Assembly: GCA_023381515.1 (NCBI GenBank)
Contig: JAMCQI010000092.1
Span: 1-12,802 of the forward strand
DNA length: 12,802 bases
Origin: Chloroflexota bacterium
GTDB taxonomy: Bacteria; Chloroflexota; Anaerolineae; UBA4142
Direction: 5' to 3'
Numbering within the stretch: position 1 is the stretch's first letter; each line of letters opens with the position of its first letter. Below are positions 1 through 6,578 of this stretch, piece after piece. The position numbers and the translations under genes were made by a program. The notes beneath the pieces are model-generated. The model was given only the letters and a program-made list of their open reading frames with translations, made no database searches and had not been told where the DNA came from.

Positions 1-183
1 GAACTGCCGGTCACGCAATTACCCGCCTACATCGCCATGAACGCGGGAGCCTACTGGATCGGATATGCCTCCTTTGTCACACCGAGCGGGCTGGGCGTGC
101 GCGAGGGGGTGCTCGCGTGGATGCTGGGAATTTTTCGGCGCTTCATCTTTGTCATCTATCATTTGTCGTTGGCCGGTGGCTAA
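1..183 (+). CDS. C-terminal part of a lysylphosphatidylglycerol synthase TM-region (UPF0104-like) membrane protein, probably truncated
   Basis: The reading frame is open from the first base and stops at TAA 181-183, giving 60 residues. Visible residues 16-42 form a hydrophobic stretch containing the family hallmark P-S-G-L-G-V-R-E-G (residues 28-36). This motif is typical of the flippase-like integral membrane domain shared by MprF and many stand-alone bacterial and archaeal proteins (PF03706), which are often linked to lipid or polyprenyl-glycan handling. In the family the GLGxREG motif is normally followed by roughly two more membrane helices. Here only 24 residues follow, and they are encoded by low-complexity TCATC/TTTGTC-rich DNA unlike the preceding coding sequence. 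The end is therefore probably truncated or frayed, and the gene may be a pseudogene. The N-terminal bulk lies outside the window. The family call is fairly sure; functionality is not. Confidence 0.65.
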   Translation, partial: ELPVTQLPAYIAMNAGAYWIGYASFVTPSGLGVREGVLAWMLGIFRRFIFVIYHLSLAGG

Positions 184-234
184 ATTGGGGCTTGATCCTT
201 CATCCCTCATCCTTCCGTCTTTGCGTCAGACCAT

Positions 235-263
235 TTGACATGGAGCAACCGAATCGGTATAAT
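235..263 (+). promoter_or_regulatory. Consensus sigma-70 promoter of the tRNA gene
   Basis: A perfect -35 box TTGACA (235-240) and a perfect -10 box TATAAT (258-263) are separated by exactly 17 bp. Transcription would begin near position 270, about 18 nt before the tRNA. A full-consensus promoter directly ahead of a stable RNA gene is expected for strong constitutive expression. Confidence 0.9.
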
Positions 264-287
264 CTGACTCGCGGAAGTAAACGGCAT

Positions 288-359
288 GGCGGCGTAGCTC
301 AGTGGTAGAGCAGGGGACTCATAAGCCCTTGGTCAGTGGTCCAAATCCACTCGCCGCCA
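288..359 (+). tRNA. tRNA with CAU anticodon (elongator Met, or Ile2 read through lysidine)
   Basis: A 72-nt cloverleaf folds by eye. The acceptor stem GGCGGCG (288-294) pairs with CGCCGCC (352-358). The D stem is GCTC/GAGC (297-300, 308-311) with G18G19 in the loop. The anticodon loop is CTCATAA (318-324), and the T stem is AGTGG/CCACT (335-339, 347-351). The discriminator is A359 and CCA is not encoded. The G1-C72 pair and the lack of three GC pairs at the base of the anticodon stem argue against an initiator tRNA. The anticodon arm and variable loop (G27.T43, then TTGGTC) resemble E. coli tRNA-Ile2 (ileX) as I remember it, so Ile2 is a real alternative to elongator Met. Two oddities are an A31.G39 apposition in the anticodon stem and a T-loop TCCAAAT with C at position 55, where U is almost universal. 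Confidence 0.9.
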
Positions 360-376
360 CTCAAACACGACTAGAG

Positions 377-397
377 CCCCACAACAGTGGGGTTTTT
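377..397 (+). terminator. Intrinsic terminator after the tRNA
   Basis: The perfect 6-bp stem CCCCAC/GTGGGG (377-382, 387-392) has a 4-nt loop AACA and is followed at once by five T residues (393-397). It lies 17 nt after the tRNA discriminator base. This closes the promoter-tRNA-terminator unit and makes the tRNA monocistronic. Confidence 0.88.
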
Positions 398-439
398 GAT
401 TGCGAAGCGTCGCATCTGCACACGACTAACGAAAGAAGC

Positions 440-1363
440 ATGGTGACTGAACTGAAAACTGAACGGGCCCTTACGGCTCCTGCCGTCCCCCGTCCCGCAT
501 CCATTTTGCTCCCATTGGTCGCCCTGATCGCCAGCGTGATCGTCATGGGCTCCACGGCCATCTTTATTAAATGGGCTAATGCCCCGGGGGCCGTCTTTGG
601 CTTTTATCGGATGGCCATAGCCATCGCCATCTCCGCGATCCCCATCGGACTTGCCTCAAAACGGAGCGCCCCTTTTTCCCGCCACCATATGTGGCTCGCC
701 GCGATCGGCGGGCTCTTCCTCGCTCTCGACCTTTGGCTCTGGAATGACTCGGTCCTTGTCACCTCGGCGGCGAACGCCACGCTGTTCGGCAACACGTCCG
801 TCATTTGGGTCGCCCTCGGGGCCATGATATTCCTAAGAGAACGTCTGCGTCCTGCCTTCTGGGGAGGCCTTTTACTCGCCCTGATCGGCATCACCGTAAT
901 CCTGGGGCAAGATTTCCTGGTTCACCCGACGCTTGGTTTCGGGGACCTGATGGCCATCTTCGCCGGCTTTCTTTACAGCTTTTTCTTTCTCGCGCTCGCC
1001 CGCGCCCGCGACAAACTGAACACTTTTACAGCTTGGTGGGTCTCGTCCCTTTCGGCCGCGCTTGTCCTGCTCGCCATCAGTCTCACACTTGGCCTGCCCC
1101 TCCTCGGGTATTCTTCGATCACGTACCTCTGCGTGTTCGCCGTCGCCATCCTCACACAGGTGGGCGCCTATCTTGCGATCAACTATGCCCTTGGCCATCT
1201 GCCCGCCACCACCGTCTCTCCCACCTTTCTCGGCCAGCCCGTCGTCACCGCCCTCCTTGCCATCCCCCTGCTCGGCCAGACCCTCTCCGTGCAGCAAATC
1301 GTCGGCGGCATCATGGTTCTCGCCGGCATCTTCGTCGTCCACCTCGCGAACCAAAAAACCTAA
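440..1363 (+). CDS. DMT superfamily (EamA-like) drug/metabolite transporter
   Basis: A 307-residue protein of about ten membrane helices, the usual size of EamA transporters. Two EamA repeats are visible: roughly residues 28-156, with the family-like run A-N-A-T-L-F-G-N-T-S (110-119) followed by V-A-L-G-A-M-I-F-L-R-E-R-L, and roughly 168-303, with A-T-T-V-S-P-T-F-L-G-Q-P-V (256-268) and a G-G-I-M-V-L-A-G-I final helix. Such proteins are inner-membrane exporters or exchangers of small metabolites; the substrate cannot be read from sequence. The ATG at 440 was chosen because the frame upstream of it runs through the terminator and into the tRNA; a weak purine-rich GAAAGAAG precedes it, and GTG at 443 is an alternative. 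No promoter is obvious in the 42 nt after the terminator. About 615 bp without a clear gene follow. Confidence 0.9.
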   Translation: MVTELKTERALTAPAVPRPASILLPLVALIASVIVMGSTAIFIKWANAPGAVFGFYRMAIAIAISAIPIGLASKRSAPFSRHHMWLAAIGGLFLALDLWLWNDSVLVTSAANATLFGNTSVIWVALGAMIFLRERLRPAFWGGLLLALIGITVILGQDFLVHPTLGFGDLMAIFAGFLYSFFFLALARARDKLNTFTAWWVSSLSAALVLLAISLTLGLPLLGYSSITYLCVFAVAILTQVGAYLAINYALGHLPATTVSPTFLGQPVVTALLAIPLLGQTLSVQQIVGGIMVLAGIFVVHLANQKT

Positions 1364-1438
1364 TCGCGAATTGCTATCGTCCAAGTGCCAGTGTGATTGG
1401 TCCCCTCGCTTTGCGCATCCCTATTGGTTGCTCGGAAC

Positions 1439-1624
1439 ATGGAGAAACCCCCGATGCAATACTGGCAAAAGGTGTTTGGGCATGCCAGTGCGCAGCGACC
1501 GCGTATTGACTATGTGCTCAAGGATCTGTCGTTTTACGCGGCCGCATACGGTTTGAGGCGGCGCATCGGTCGACAGATGTTTTTTCTCGGCAGCCTGAGG
1601 GGGTGCGGGCACGAGGCTTGCTGA
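1439..1624 (+). CDS. Small hypothetical ORF, possibly a gene remnant
   Basis: This is a 61-codon ATG-initiated ORF that I do not recognise. Its codons look plausible for this genome, with third positions mostly G or C. The product is basic and mixed in character: aromatic/Gln-rich at the start, then R-P-R-I-D-Y-V-L-K-D-L-S-F-Y, an Arg-rich R-R-R-I-G-R patch, and a Cys-containing end. There is no clear Shine-Dalgarno sequence and no membrane helix. A TTG at 1397 would extend it by 14 residues. It may be a decayed fragment of a larger gene or a chance ORF in the gap. Confidence 0.25.
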   Translation: MEKPPMQYWQKVFGHASAQRPRIDYVLKDLSFYAAAYGLRRRIGRQMFFLGSLRGCGHEAC

Positions 1625-1944
1625 TCATTCGCAAAGAGAAATCTGTCGGCATGCTCCGAGAGAACTAGATCAAGCGCGCCATGCCCAAGACGAAGGAGCC
1701 AAGAAGAGCTATCTGCAGCCCTTTCGTTCTCTGACCCAACCAGTAGCCGGAGACGGACGCTGCAATCGCTGATTGGTGGGCGAGTACGGGTGGTTCCGAG
1801 GGCGGGATCAGACGCTACGACTCGGCGCTGCTAGGTAGCACTCTCAATACGGCGAAACAAATCGACAGTCTATGCGCGCGCGTTTGTGCCCCAGCGCCCC
1901 TTGCCCCTCTGCTCCATCATTTGTCGCCACCCGTCACTCGATAT

Positions 1945-1972
1945 TTGCTTCCCTGCGAGAAACGTATAGAAT
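1945..1972 (+). promoter_or_regulatory. Putative leaderless promoter of the DUF2079 gene
   Basis: A -35-like TTGCTT (1945-1950) and a -10 TAGAAT (1967-1972) are 16 bp apart. Only 6 nt separate the -10 box from the GTG at 1979, so transcription would start on or next to the first codon. No Shine-Dalgarno sequence precedes this GTG, which fits a leaderless mRNA. Confidence 0.45.
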
Positions 1973-1978
1973 CGAGCA

Positions 1979-4372
1979 GTGCCCAATTACCCGGAACTGG
2001 CAACCACCCTGCTTCTCGCGCTCGTCGCGGCGGCGATCACCTATATTGCCGCAAGTAAACTCCCTCCCTCTCGGTCCGATGGGAGCAGGGCATCCTCACG
2101 GGGCTTGGCGGTCTTTGATTTTCTTTTTTACACCGTCGTCCCCGCGCTCCTCATCCTTTACGCCGTGCTCGATATCCGAAAATACGAAGCCTACGGCCTC
2201 TGGGGTGTCGATTTCTCGCTTTTCGACCAGGCAATCTGGAATTCGCTCCACGGGCGCCTTTTCCAGGATACGGTTGTACTCGACTCGCCCGTTATCATCG
2301 GCCAGCACTTTTCGGTCATACTGCTTGCACTCGTTCCCCTCTACGCCGTCTTTCCCGACCCGCGCACGCTCGCCATTGCGCCGGTCCTCGCTGTCGGCCT
2401 TACCGTCTTTCCTCTCTACTGGTTTGCTCGGCGTGAGATAGGCCCGGCGCTCGGCTTCGTCGTCTCCCTCGCCTACCTCCTCTCGCCCGGCCTCCAGCTC
2501 ATTGCCCTCGATCAATTCTACGAGATCATGCTCGCGATGCCGCTCTTGCTGCTTGCGGCGATTTTTCTATGGCGGCGCCGTTACGTTCCTTTCCTTGCGC
2601 TGGTCGTGCTTCTCTTTATCTGCAAAGAAGACATGCCTCTCATCGCCGTGGGCTTTGGTCTCTTCCTGATCCTCTTCCGGCGCCAGTGGAAGCTGGGTGG
2701 GGGTCTTGCCCTCTTCAGTCTCGCCTGGTTCGTCGTGCTCATTCAATGGATCATCCCCTACTTCCAAGGCGGCTCGAGCTTTTTCTATTTCAACACGGCG
2801 CACTCGAGCGGTGGCCAGTACAGCTATCTCGGCACCAGTCTCTCCGAGATCATCCGGAACCTGCTCACACACCCGACACTGGCCGTGCAACATATGACCA
2901 TCCCGCCGAAAATAGACACTATTCTCAAAATCCTCCTCCCGCTCAGCCTCCTGCCATTTATCGGCGCCGAAATGAGCGCGCTCGCTCTGCCCACGCTTGC
3001 CTATACGCTTCTCAGCGACCGCGACAGTCAATTCATGCTCGGCTCTCATCACTATTCCGCCGTCTTTCCTTTTCTCCTCCTCGGCACCGTGATCGGCCTC
3101 CACCGTCTCCTCCGATGGGCGGACGCTCGCCTGCCGGCTAAACGGCAAATGGCATTTCGAGCAGCCCTCGGCGTCCTCCTCTTAGCCGCGACCCTTTCCA
3201 ACTACTATCTCTATGCCCCCGGCCCGCTGGCCAGAGGGTTCGATCCGAACCGCTTTGCCCCCACCGCACATGACGCTGTCGTCGAGACGATCGCGAGCAA
3301 GATTCCGCCGGATGCCTCCGTCCTCGTCCAGGCCGAGCTCTCACCGCGCGTCTCGGAACGAAAACACATCTACATCATGACCGCCATCCCCTGCCTGGGT
3401 GCAGCCGACTATCTCTTCGCCGATATGACCCAGCCCTGGTTCGGCTACAATCGCTCGGTCTGGGAAGAGGATCTCGCGCTCCCCTTCTTCCACACGGTGG
3501 CTGAACAGGACGGCGTGATTCTCAAAGCGCGTTCCCCTCTCCAGCCGCCGGAACATGTGCTTAATGTCTCATTCGAGAAAGGCATCTCTCTCTGGGGGTA
3601 TACGCTTCCCCTGACCGGCACAGTCTCCGGAGGGAGAGGAATCAAGGTCTTTACGGAGTGGCGGACCGACCGGAGCATTCAGTCGAGTTACACGATCCAG
3701 GCACGACTTCTTGATGCCGAGGGGCATCTCTGGGCCCAAGACAATCACGAGCCCTGTCGCGGCTATTCCCCGACCGACCAGTGGCAGCCCGGACAGGTCG
3801 TGAATGACGATCATTCCTTTTATCTCCCTCCGACGATCCCGGGAGGCGATTATTCCATCGTCTACAGTCTCTACGATAAGGCGACCGACAAGTACGTCTT
3901 GCCGCTCGGCGCAGTCCAGACTGACATTCCGCTGACCTCTCTCCACATCGAGAAAAACAAGAACTCGTTCCTGGCGAGCGAGCTCATCATCGAGAATCCG
4001 CTTTACGTGGACATGCACGAAATGCGTCTCCTCGGTTTCAAGCCGCTGCCGCAAGTGATCTCGCGCGGGGACACACTGCACGTCGGGATTTACTGGCGGG
4101 CTCGCGGCAAGCCACAAGGCGATTACGAGGCTTTTGTGCAACTGCGCGATGGCCGCGGTCAGACCACCGCCGAGCAGGTCTCGCGTCCGGCCGAAAACAC
4201 CTATCCGACCACGCTCTGGGACACAGGCGAAGTCCTGCTCGACTGGCACGACCTGCCCTTGCCGCACGACCTGGCCCCTGGGGATTATCAGATTTTTGTC
4301 GGACTGCGCGATGCAGCGACAAATCAAGTGCTCGGCGAGGCCAACATCTCATCAGTCACCATCGAACCCTGA
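1979..4372 (+). CDS. DUF2079 integral membrane protein (GT-C-like) with two C-terminal beta-sandwich-like domains
   Basis: A 797-residue protein. Residues 5-26 and 47-64 are the first helices. Residues 70-126 carry the DUF2079 signature: D78...F82-D-Q-A-I-W-N, then H91-G, then H110-F and P120-L-Y. A second conserved spot is C215-K-E-D-M (215-219), and further helices run to about residue 410. DUF2079 proteins resemble GT-C glycosyltransferases and are presumed to use lipid-linked donors at the membrane, though their reaction is not established. Residues 430-525 are soluble. Two related segments follow (about 536-645 and 683-797), each ending in a W-x-x-G-x-V block and then a P-G-(G/D)-Y block with a strand containing Y/R-D; they look like beta-sandwich modules outside the membrane. 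GTG 1979 gives a good hydrophobic N-terminus; there is no SD, and a -10 box sits 6 nt upstream. The hydrolase starts 94 bp downstream. Confidence 0.87.
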   Translation: MPNYPELATTLLLALVAAAITYIAASKLPPSRSDGSRASSRGLAVFDFLFYTVVPALLILYAVLDIRKYEAYGLWGVDFSLFDQAIWNSLHGRLFQDTVVLDSPVIIGQHFSVILLALVPLYAVFPDPRTLAIAPVLAVGLTVFPLYWFARREIGPALGFVVSLAYLLSPGLQLIALDQFYEIMLAMPLLLLAAIFLWRRRYVPFLALVVLLFICKEDMPLIAVGFGLFLILFRRQWKLGGGLALFSLAWFVVLIQWIIPYFQGGSSFFYFNTAHSSGGQYSYLGTSLSEIIRNLLTHPTLAVQHMTIPPKIDTILKILLPLSLLPFIGAEMSALALPTLAYTLLSDRDSQFMLGSHHYSAVFPFLLLGTVIGLHRLLRWADARLPAKRQMAFRAALGVLLLAATLSNYYLYAPGPLARGFDPNRFAPTAHDAVVETIASKIPPDASVLVQAELSPRVSERKHIYIMTAIPCLGAADYLFADMTQPWFGYNRSVWEEDLALPFFHTVAEQDGVILKARSPLQPPEHVLNVSFEKGISLWGYTLPLTGTVSGGRGIKVFTEWRTDRSIQSSYTIQARLLDAEGHLWAQDNHEPCRGYSPTDQWQPGQVVNDDHSFYLPPTIPGGDYSIVYSLYDKATDKYVLPLGAVQTDIPLTSLHIEKNKNSFLASELIIENPLYVDMHEMRLLGFKPLPQVISRGDTLHVGIYWRARGKPQGDYEAFVQLRDGRGQTTAEQVSRPAENTYPTTLWDTGEVLLDWHDLPLPHDLAPGDYQIFVGLRDAATNQVLGEANISSVTIEP

Positions 4373-4403
4373 TAGCGCGCGCCGGTCCCTTATCTCCCTT
4401 CTC

Positions 4404-4444
4404 TGAGCCTAACTGGCTCAAAGACCTGCTGCTGGGGAAGGTCT
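4404..4444 (+). repeat. Two adjacent small hairpins in the DUF2079-hydrolase gap
   Basis: TGAGCC/GGCTCA (4404-4409, 4415-4420) closes a 5-nt loop. AGACCT/AGGTCT (4422-4427, 4439-4444) closes an 11-nt loop one base later. No U-tract follows either, so they are not convincing intrinsic terminators; they may be intercistronic RNA structure or chance. Confidence 0.35.
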
Positions 4445-4466
4445 GGTTCGCCTAAACCTTGCCACT

Positions 4467-5258
4467 ATGAAACTTGCCAACTCTTTCGCTCGCCTCTCTT
4501 ACGGCCCTGACCCAAATCAATTCGGCCGCCTCCGCCTTCCCCCAACCCCTGGCCCGCACCCCGTCGCGATCGTCATCCATGGCGGCATGTGGCACGCGAT
4601 GTACGGCCTGGACTATATGGATAAGTTGAGCCAGTCTCTCACGGCGACAGGAATTGCCACTATCAATATCGAATACCGTCGCGTTGGCAATGCCGGCGGC
4701 GGCTGGCCCGGCACCTTCCTCGATGTGAGCGCCGCCATCGCCCATCTGACTGCACTCTCTTCAACTTATCTGCTTGATCTCGGCCACGTCATTGTGATCG
4801 GCCATTCGTCCGGCGGGCACCTCGCTCTCTGCGCCGCCGGTCATCAAAACCTACCGGCCGATCATCCTTTCTACGCTCCCCTCCCGTTTTCCTTGCGCGC
4901 GGTCGTTGCGATCTCACCCGTCACTGATCTGCGCCGCGCTTTGGAGATCATGCCTGATTCGGACATCATCGCACAGCTCGTCGGCGGGACCCCGGAGCAG
5001 ATGCCTGCGCGGTTCGCGGCCGCCTCGCCGATTGAACTGCTCCCCCTCCGCGTACGACAGATCATAATCCATGGGACCGGGGACGACCTTGTTCCGTTTC
5101 AAATGAGCGCCGAGTATCATGCGGCGGCTCTCGCCGCTGGGGATAGTGCCGTTCTCGTCCCGCTTCCGCGCTCCGGCCATTTTGAGCCCATAGACCCCCA
5201 AGCCGATGTCTGGCCCCAGGTGATCGGCAACATCCAATCCGCTCTTCTGACGCAATAG
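4467..5258 (+). CDS. Alpha/beta hydrolase (kynurenine formamidase / esterase-like)
   Basis: A 263-residue single-domain cytosolic hydrolase. The oxyanion-hole motif H-G-G is at residues 38-40. The nucleophile elbow G-H-S-S-G-G (112-117) has Ser114 as nucleophile. The acid is Asp206 or Asp207 in G-T-G-D-D (203-207), and the catalytic His is His238 in S-G-H. The run I-E-Y-R-R-V-G-N followed by G-G-G-W-P-G-T (68-83) and the N-terminal Y-G-P-D-P-x-Q-F are characteristic of the alpha/beta hydrolases annotated as kynurenine formamidase-like or dienelactone-hydrolase-like esterases. The triad is complete, so an active enzyme is likely; the substrate is unknown and no tryptophan-degradation gene lies nearby. 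The ATG at 4467 has no recognisable Shine-Dalgarno sequence. It follows the DUF2079 gene on the same strand with a 94-bp gap and could be co-transcribed. Confidence 0.87.
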   Translation: MKLANSFARLSYGPDPNQFGRLRLPPTPGPHPVAIVIHGGMWHAMYGLDYMDKLSQSLTATGIATINIEYRRVGNAGGGWPGTFLDVSAAIAHLTALSSTYLLDLGHVIVIGHSSGGHLALCAAGHQNLPADHPFYAPLPFSLRAVVAISPVTDLRRALEIMPDSDIIAQLVGGTPEQMPARFAAASPIELLPLRVRQIIIHGTGDDLVPFQMSAEYHAAALAAGDSAVLVPLPRSGHFEPIDPQADVWPQVIGNIQSALLTQ

Positions 5259-5415
5259 ATCTTGCATTCAAAGCTGGAATCGAACAATACAGCGGCATCA
5301 GGGTCGGTAACCGATTTTGCCAATAACCAGCAGCCATCCAAGAGAAGATGGAACTGTTCACGATTGCCGACGCGGTCACACGAGATAGAGGCGAAAAACG
5401 CCAATTGCTAGAGCC

Positions 5416-5443
5416 TTGTCATTGAACCAATTCGCGGTATACT
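5416..5443 (+). promoter_or_regulatory. Promoter of the family 2 glycosyltransferase gene
   Basis: The -35 TTGTCA (5416-5421) and -10 TATACT (5438-5443) are separated by 16 bp. The expected start is near 5450, leaving a leader of about 62 nt. A Shine-Dalgarno GGAG (5502-5505) lies 7 nt before the GTG start at 5513. The rest of the 5259-5512 gap shows no gene. Confidence 0.68.
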
Positions 5444-5512
5444 ATGTAAGAAGGATGAATGGGCTTGATGCTTTGGAGATTCGTCTTGGATGAGTTTAGC
5501 TGGAGATAGGAC

Positions 5513-6508
5513 GTGGAGCAAAGACCTAGATATTCCATCGTCGCCCCGTGCTTTAACGAGGAAGCTGGCTTGCCCGAACTGTACCGGCGTGTCTGCGAGG
5601 TCATGGACCAGACGGATGAGCCCTGGGAGCTGGTCTTGGTAGACGACGGCAGCCACGACCGTACGGCGCTCGTCATGCGCGAGCTGCGGGAGCAAGACCC
5701 ACGAGTCAAGGTGATTAACTTTACTCGTAACTTTGGGCATCAAATCGCCGTTACGGCGGGCCTGGACTATGGTCGGGGAGATGCGGTCGTCATCATCGAC
5801 GCCGACCTGCAAGACCCGCCCGAAGTGATTCTGCAGATGATTGAACTATGGAAGCAGGGTTATGAGGTCGTCTACGCGGTCCGCAAGGCCCGCAAGGGTG
5901 AGTCCTGGTTCAAAGAGTTCACGGCCAAGCTCTTTTATCGAATCATCTATAGAATTACCGACGTAGACATACCGCTCGACACCGGCGATTTTCGGCTCAT
6001 GGACCGCAAGGTAGTCGAAGCGATGAAGCTGATGAAAGAGCGCCATCGCTTTATCCGCGGCATGACGAGTTGGGTTGGCTACCGCCAGACCGGCGTCGAA
6101 TACGTCCGCGAGGAACGCTTTGCAGGAGAAACGCATTATCCGTTCCGCAAGATGCTGAAATTCGCGATGGATGCGATCACGGGCTTTAGCTACGCACCTC
6201 TTCAGTTCGCGACGTGGCTCGGGTTTGCCATCGCCGGCCTCTCGGCGCTCGGCGCGCTCCTCGTGATCTACGCTCGCCTTTTTATGGGCTCGGCGCCGTT
6301 CTACGGGCAGGCCACGACTCTCGTCACCGTCCTCTTTCTCGGCGGTGTTCAACTCATCACCCTCGGCACGATCGGCGAGTACCTGGGCCGCATCTACGAT
6401 GAAGTCAAGGGCCGCCCGCTCTACCTCGTCCGCGATGCTCTGGGGTTTGACGGAACCCAGCCTGAATCCGAACTCGAGCTTCATCACGAATCAGTCGCTG
6501 TGAAATAG
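5513..6508 (+). CDS. Family 2 glycosyltransferase, membrane-anchored (DPM1/GtrB/ArnC-like)
   Basis: A 331-residue enzyme with an N-terminal GT-A domain and two C-terminal membrane helices (about 231-257 and 267-290). Nucleotide-sugar and metal binding is shown by D-D-G-S (44-47) and D-A-D-L-Q-D (96-101). The block [10 protein letters not shown] (156-165) and the post-helix [15 protein letters not shown] (288-302) are typical of enzymes that load a sugar onto undecaprenyl or dolichyl phosphate at the inner face of the membrane. Such lipid-linked sugars feed GT-C transferases, which would suit the DUF2079 protein upstream, though this link is inferred from proximity. GTG 5513 was chosen because GGAG lies 7 nt ahead. 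It probably has its own promoter. The last 20 residues are acidic/His-containing and variable. The sugar cannot be stated. Confidence 0.92.
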   Translation: MEQRPRYSIVAPCFNEEAGLPELYRRVCEVMDQTDEPWELVLVDDGSHDRTALVMRELREQDPRVKVINFTRNFGHQIAVTAGLDYGRGDAVVIIDADLQDPPEVILQMIELWKQGYEVVYAVRKARKGESWFKEFTAKLFYRIIYRITDVDIPLDTGDFRLMDRKVVEAMKLMKERHRFIRGMTSWVGYRQTGVEYVREERFAGETHYPFRKMLKFAMDAITGFSYAPLQFATWLGFAIAGLSALGALLVIYARLFMGSAPFYGQATTLVTVLFLGGVQLITLGTIGEYLGRIYDEVKGRPLYLVRDALGFDGTQPESELELHHESVAVK

Positions 6509-6578
6509 CGGCTCCCGCGATCCTGCTAGCTACTGCTGGAAAGGTCGTATCCTGCATCAGAGCTTCGTTCATAATAAG

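Larger units (their letters stand above)
1364..1978. other. Long intergenic stretch with no convincing gene
   Basis: This 615-bp gap separates the EamA transporter from the DUF2079 gene. No RNA gene or intrinsic terminator was seen. It contains one weak + strand ORF (1439-1624, listed separately). A 49-codon open stretch on the - strand (1668-1814) has a hydrophobic run but no plausible start codon. The last 35 bp hold the putative promoter of the DUF2079 gene. The reading frames look eroded, which fits degraded coding DNA, but I cannot name the source. Confidence 0.6.

Noticed and set aside
302..439. Upstream extension of the EamA reading frame to position 302
   Set aside because: It would run through the tRNA and its terminator; the natural start is ATG 440.
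872..1384. 170-codon - strand ORF opposite the EamA gene
   Set aside because: The product is rich in charged residues with no fold-like pattern, and it is the mirror of a clear membrane-protein gene.
1668..1814. - strand open stretch encoding a hydrophobic segment in the long gap
   Set aside because: It has no ATG, GTG or TTG start and no recognised family, so it was kept only as a note on possible debris.
2567..3148. 193-codon - strand ORF inside the DUF2079 gene
   Set aside because: Highly charged composition typical of an antisense frame over membrane helices; the + strand gene has clear family motifs.
3569..4327. 252-codon - strand ORF over the tail of the DUF2079 gene
   Set aside because: It has no recognisable domain or SD. 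The + strand frame is continuous and carries repeated domain motifs.
4404..4444. Two small hairpins as a terminator between the DUF2079 and hydrolase genes
   Set aside because: There is no U-tract and the stems are only 6 bp, so termination is not supported.
5259..5404. - strand ORFs entering the gap after the hydrolase
   Set aside because: They are unrecognised and mostly overlap the hydrolase gene in antisense, with no convincing start signal.
5455..5493. 12-codon upstream ORF as a leader peptide before the glycosyltransferase
   Set aside because: The purine-rich SD-like sequence touches its ATG directly, which is too close for initiation, and no attenuator structure follows.
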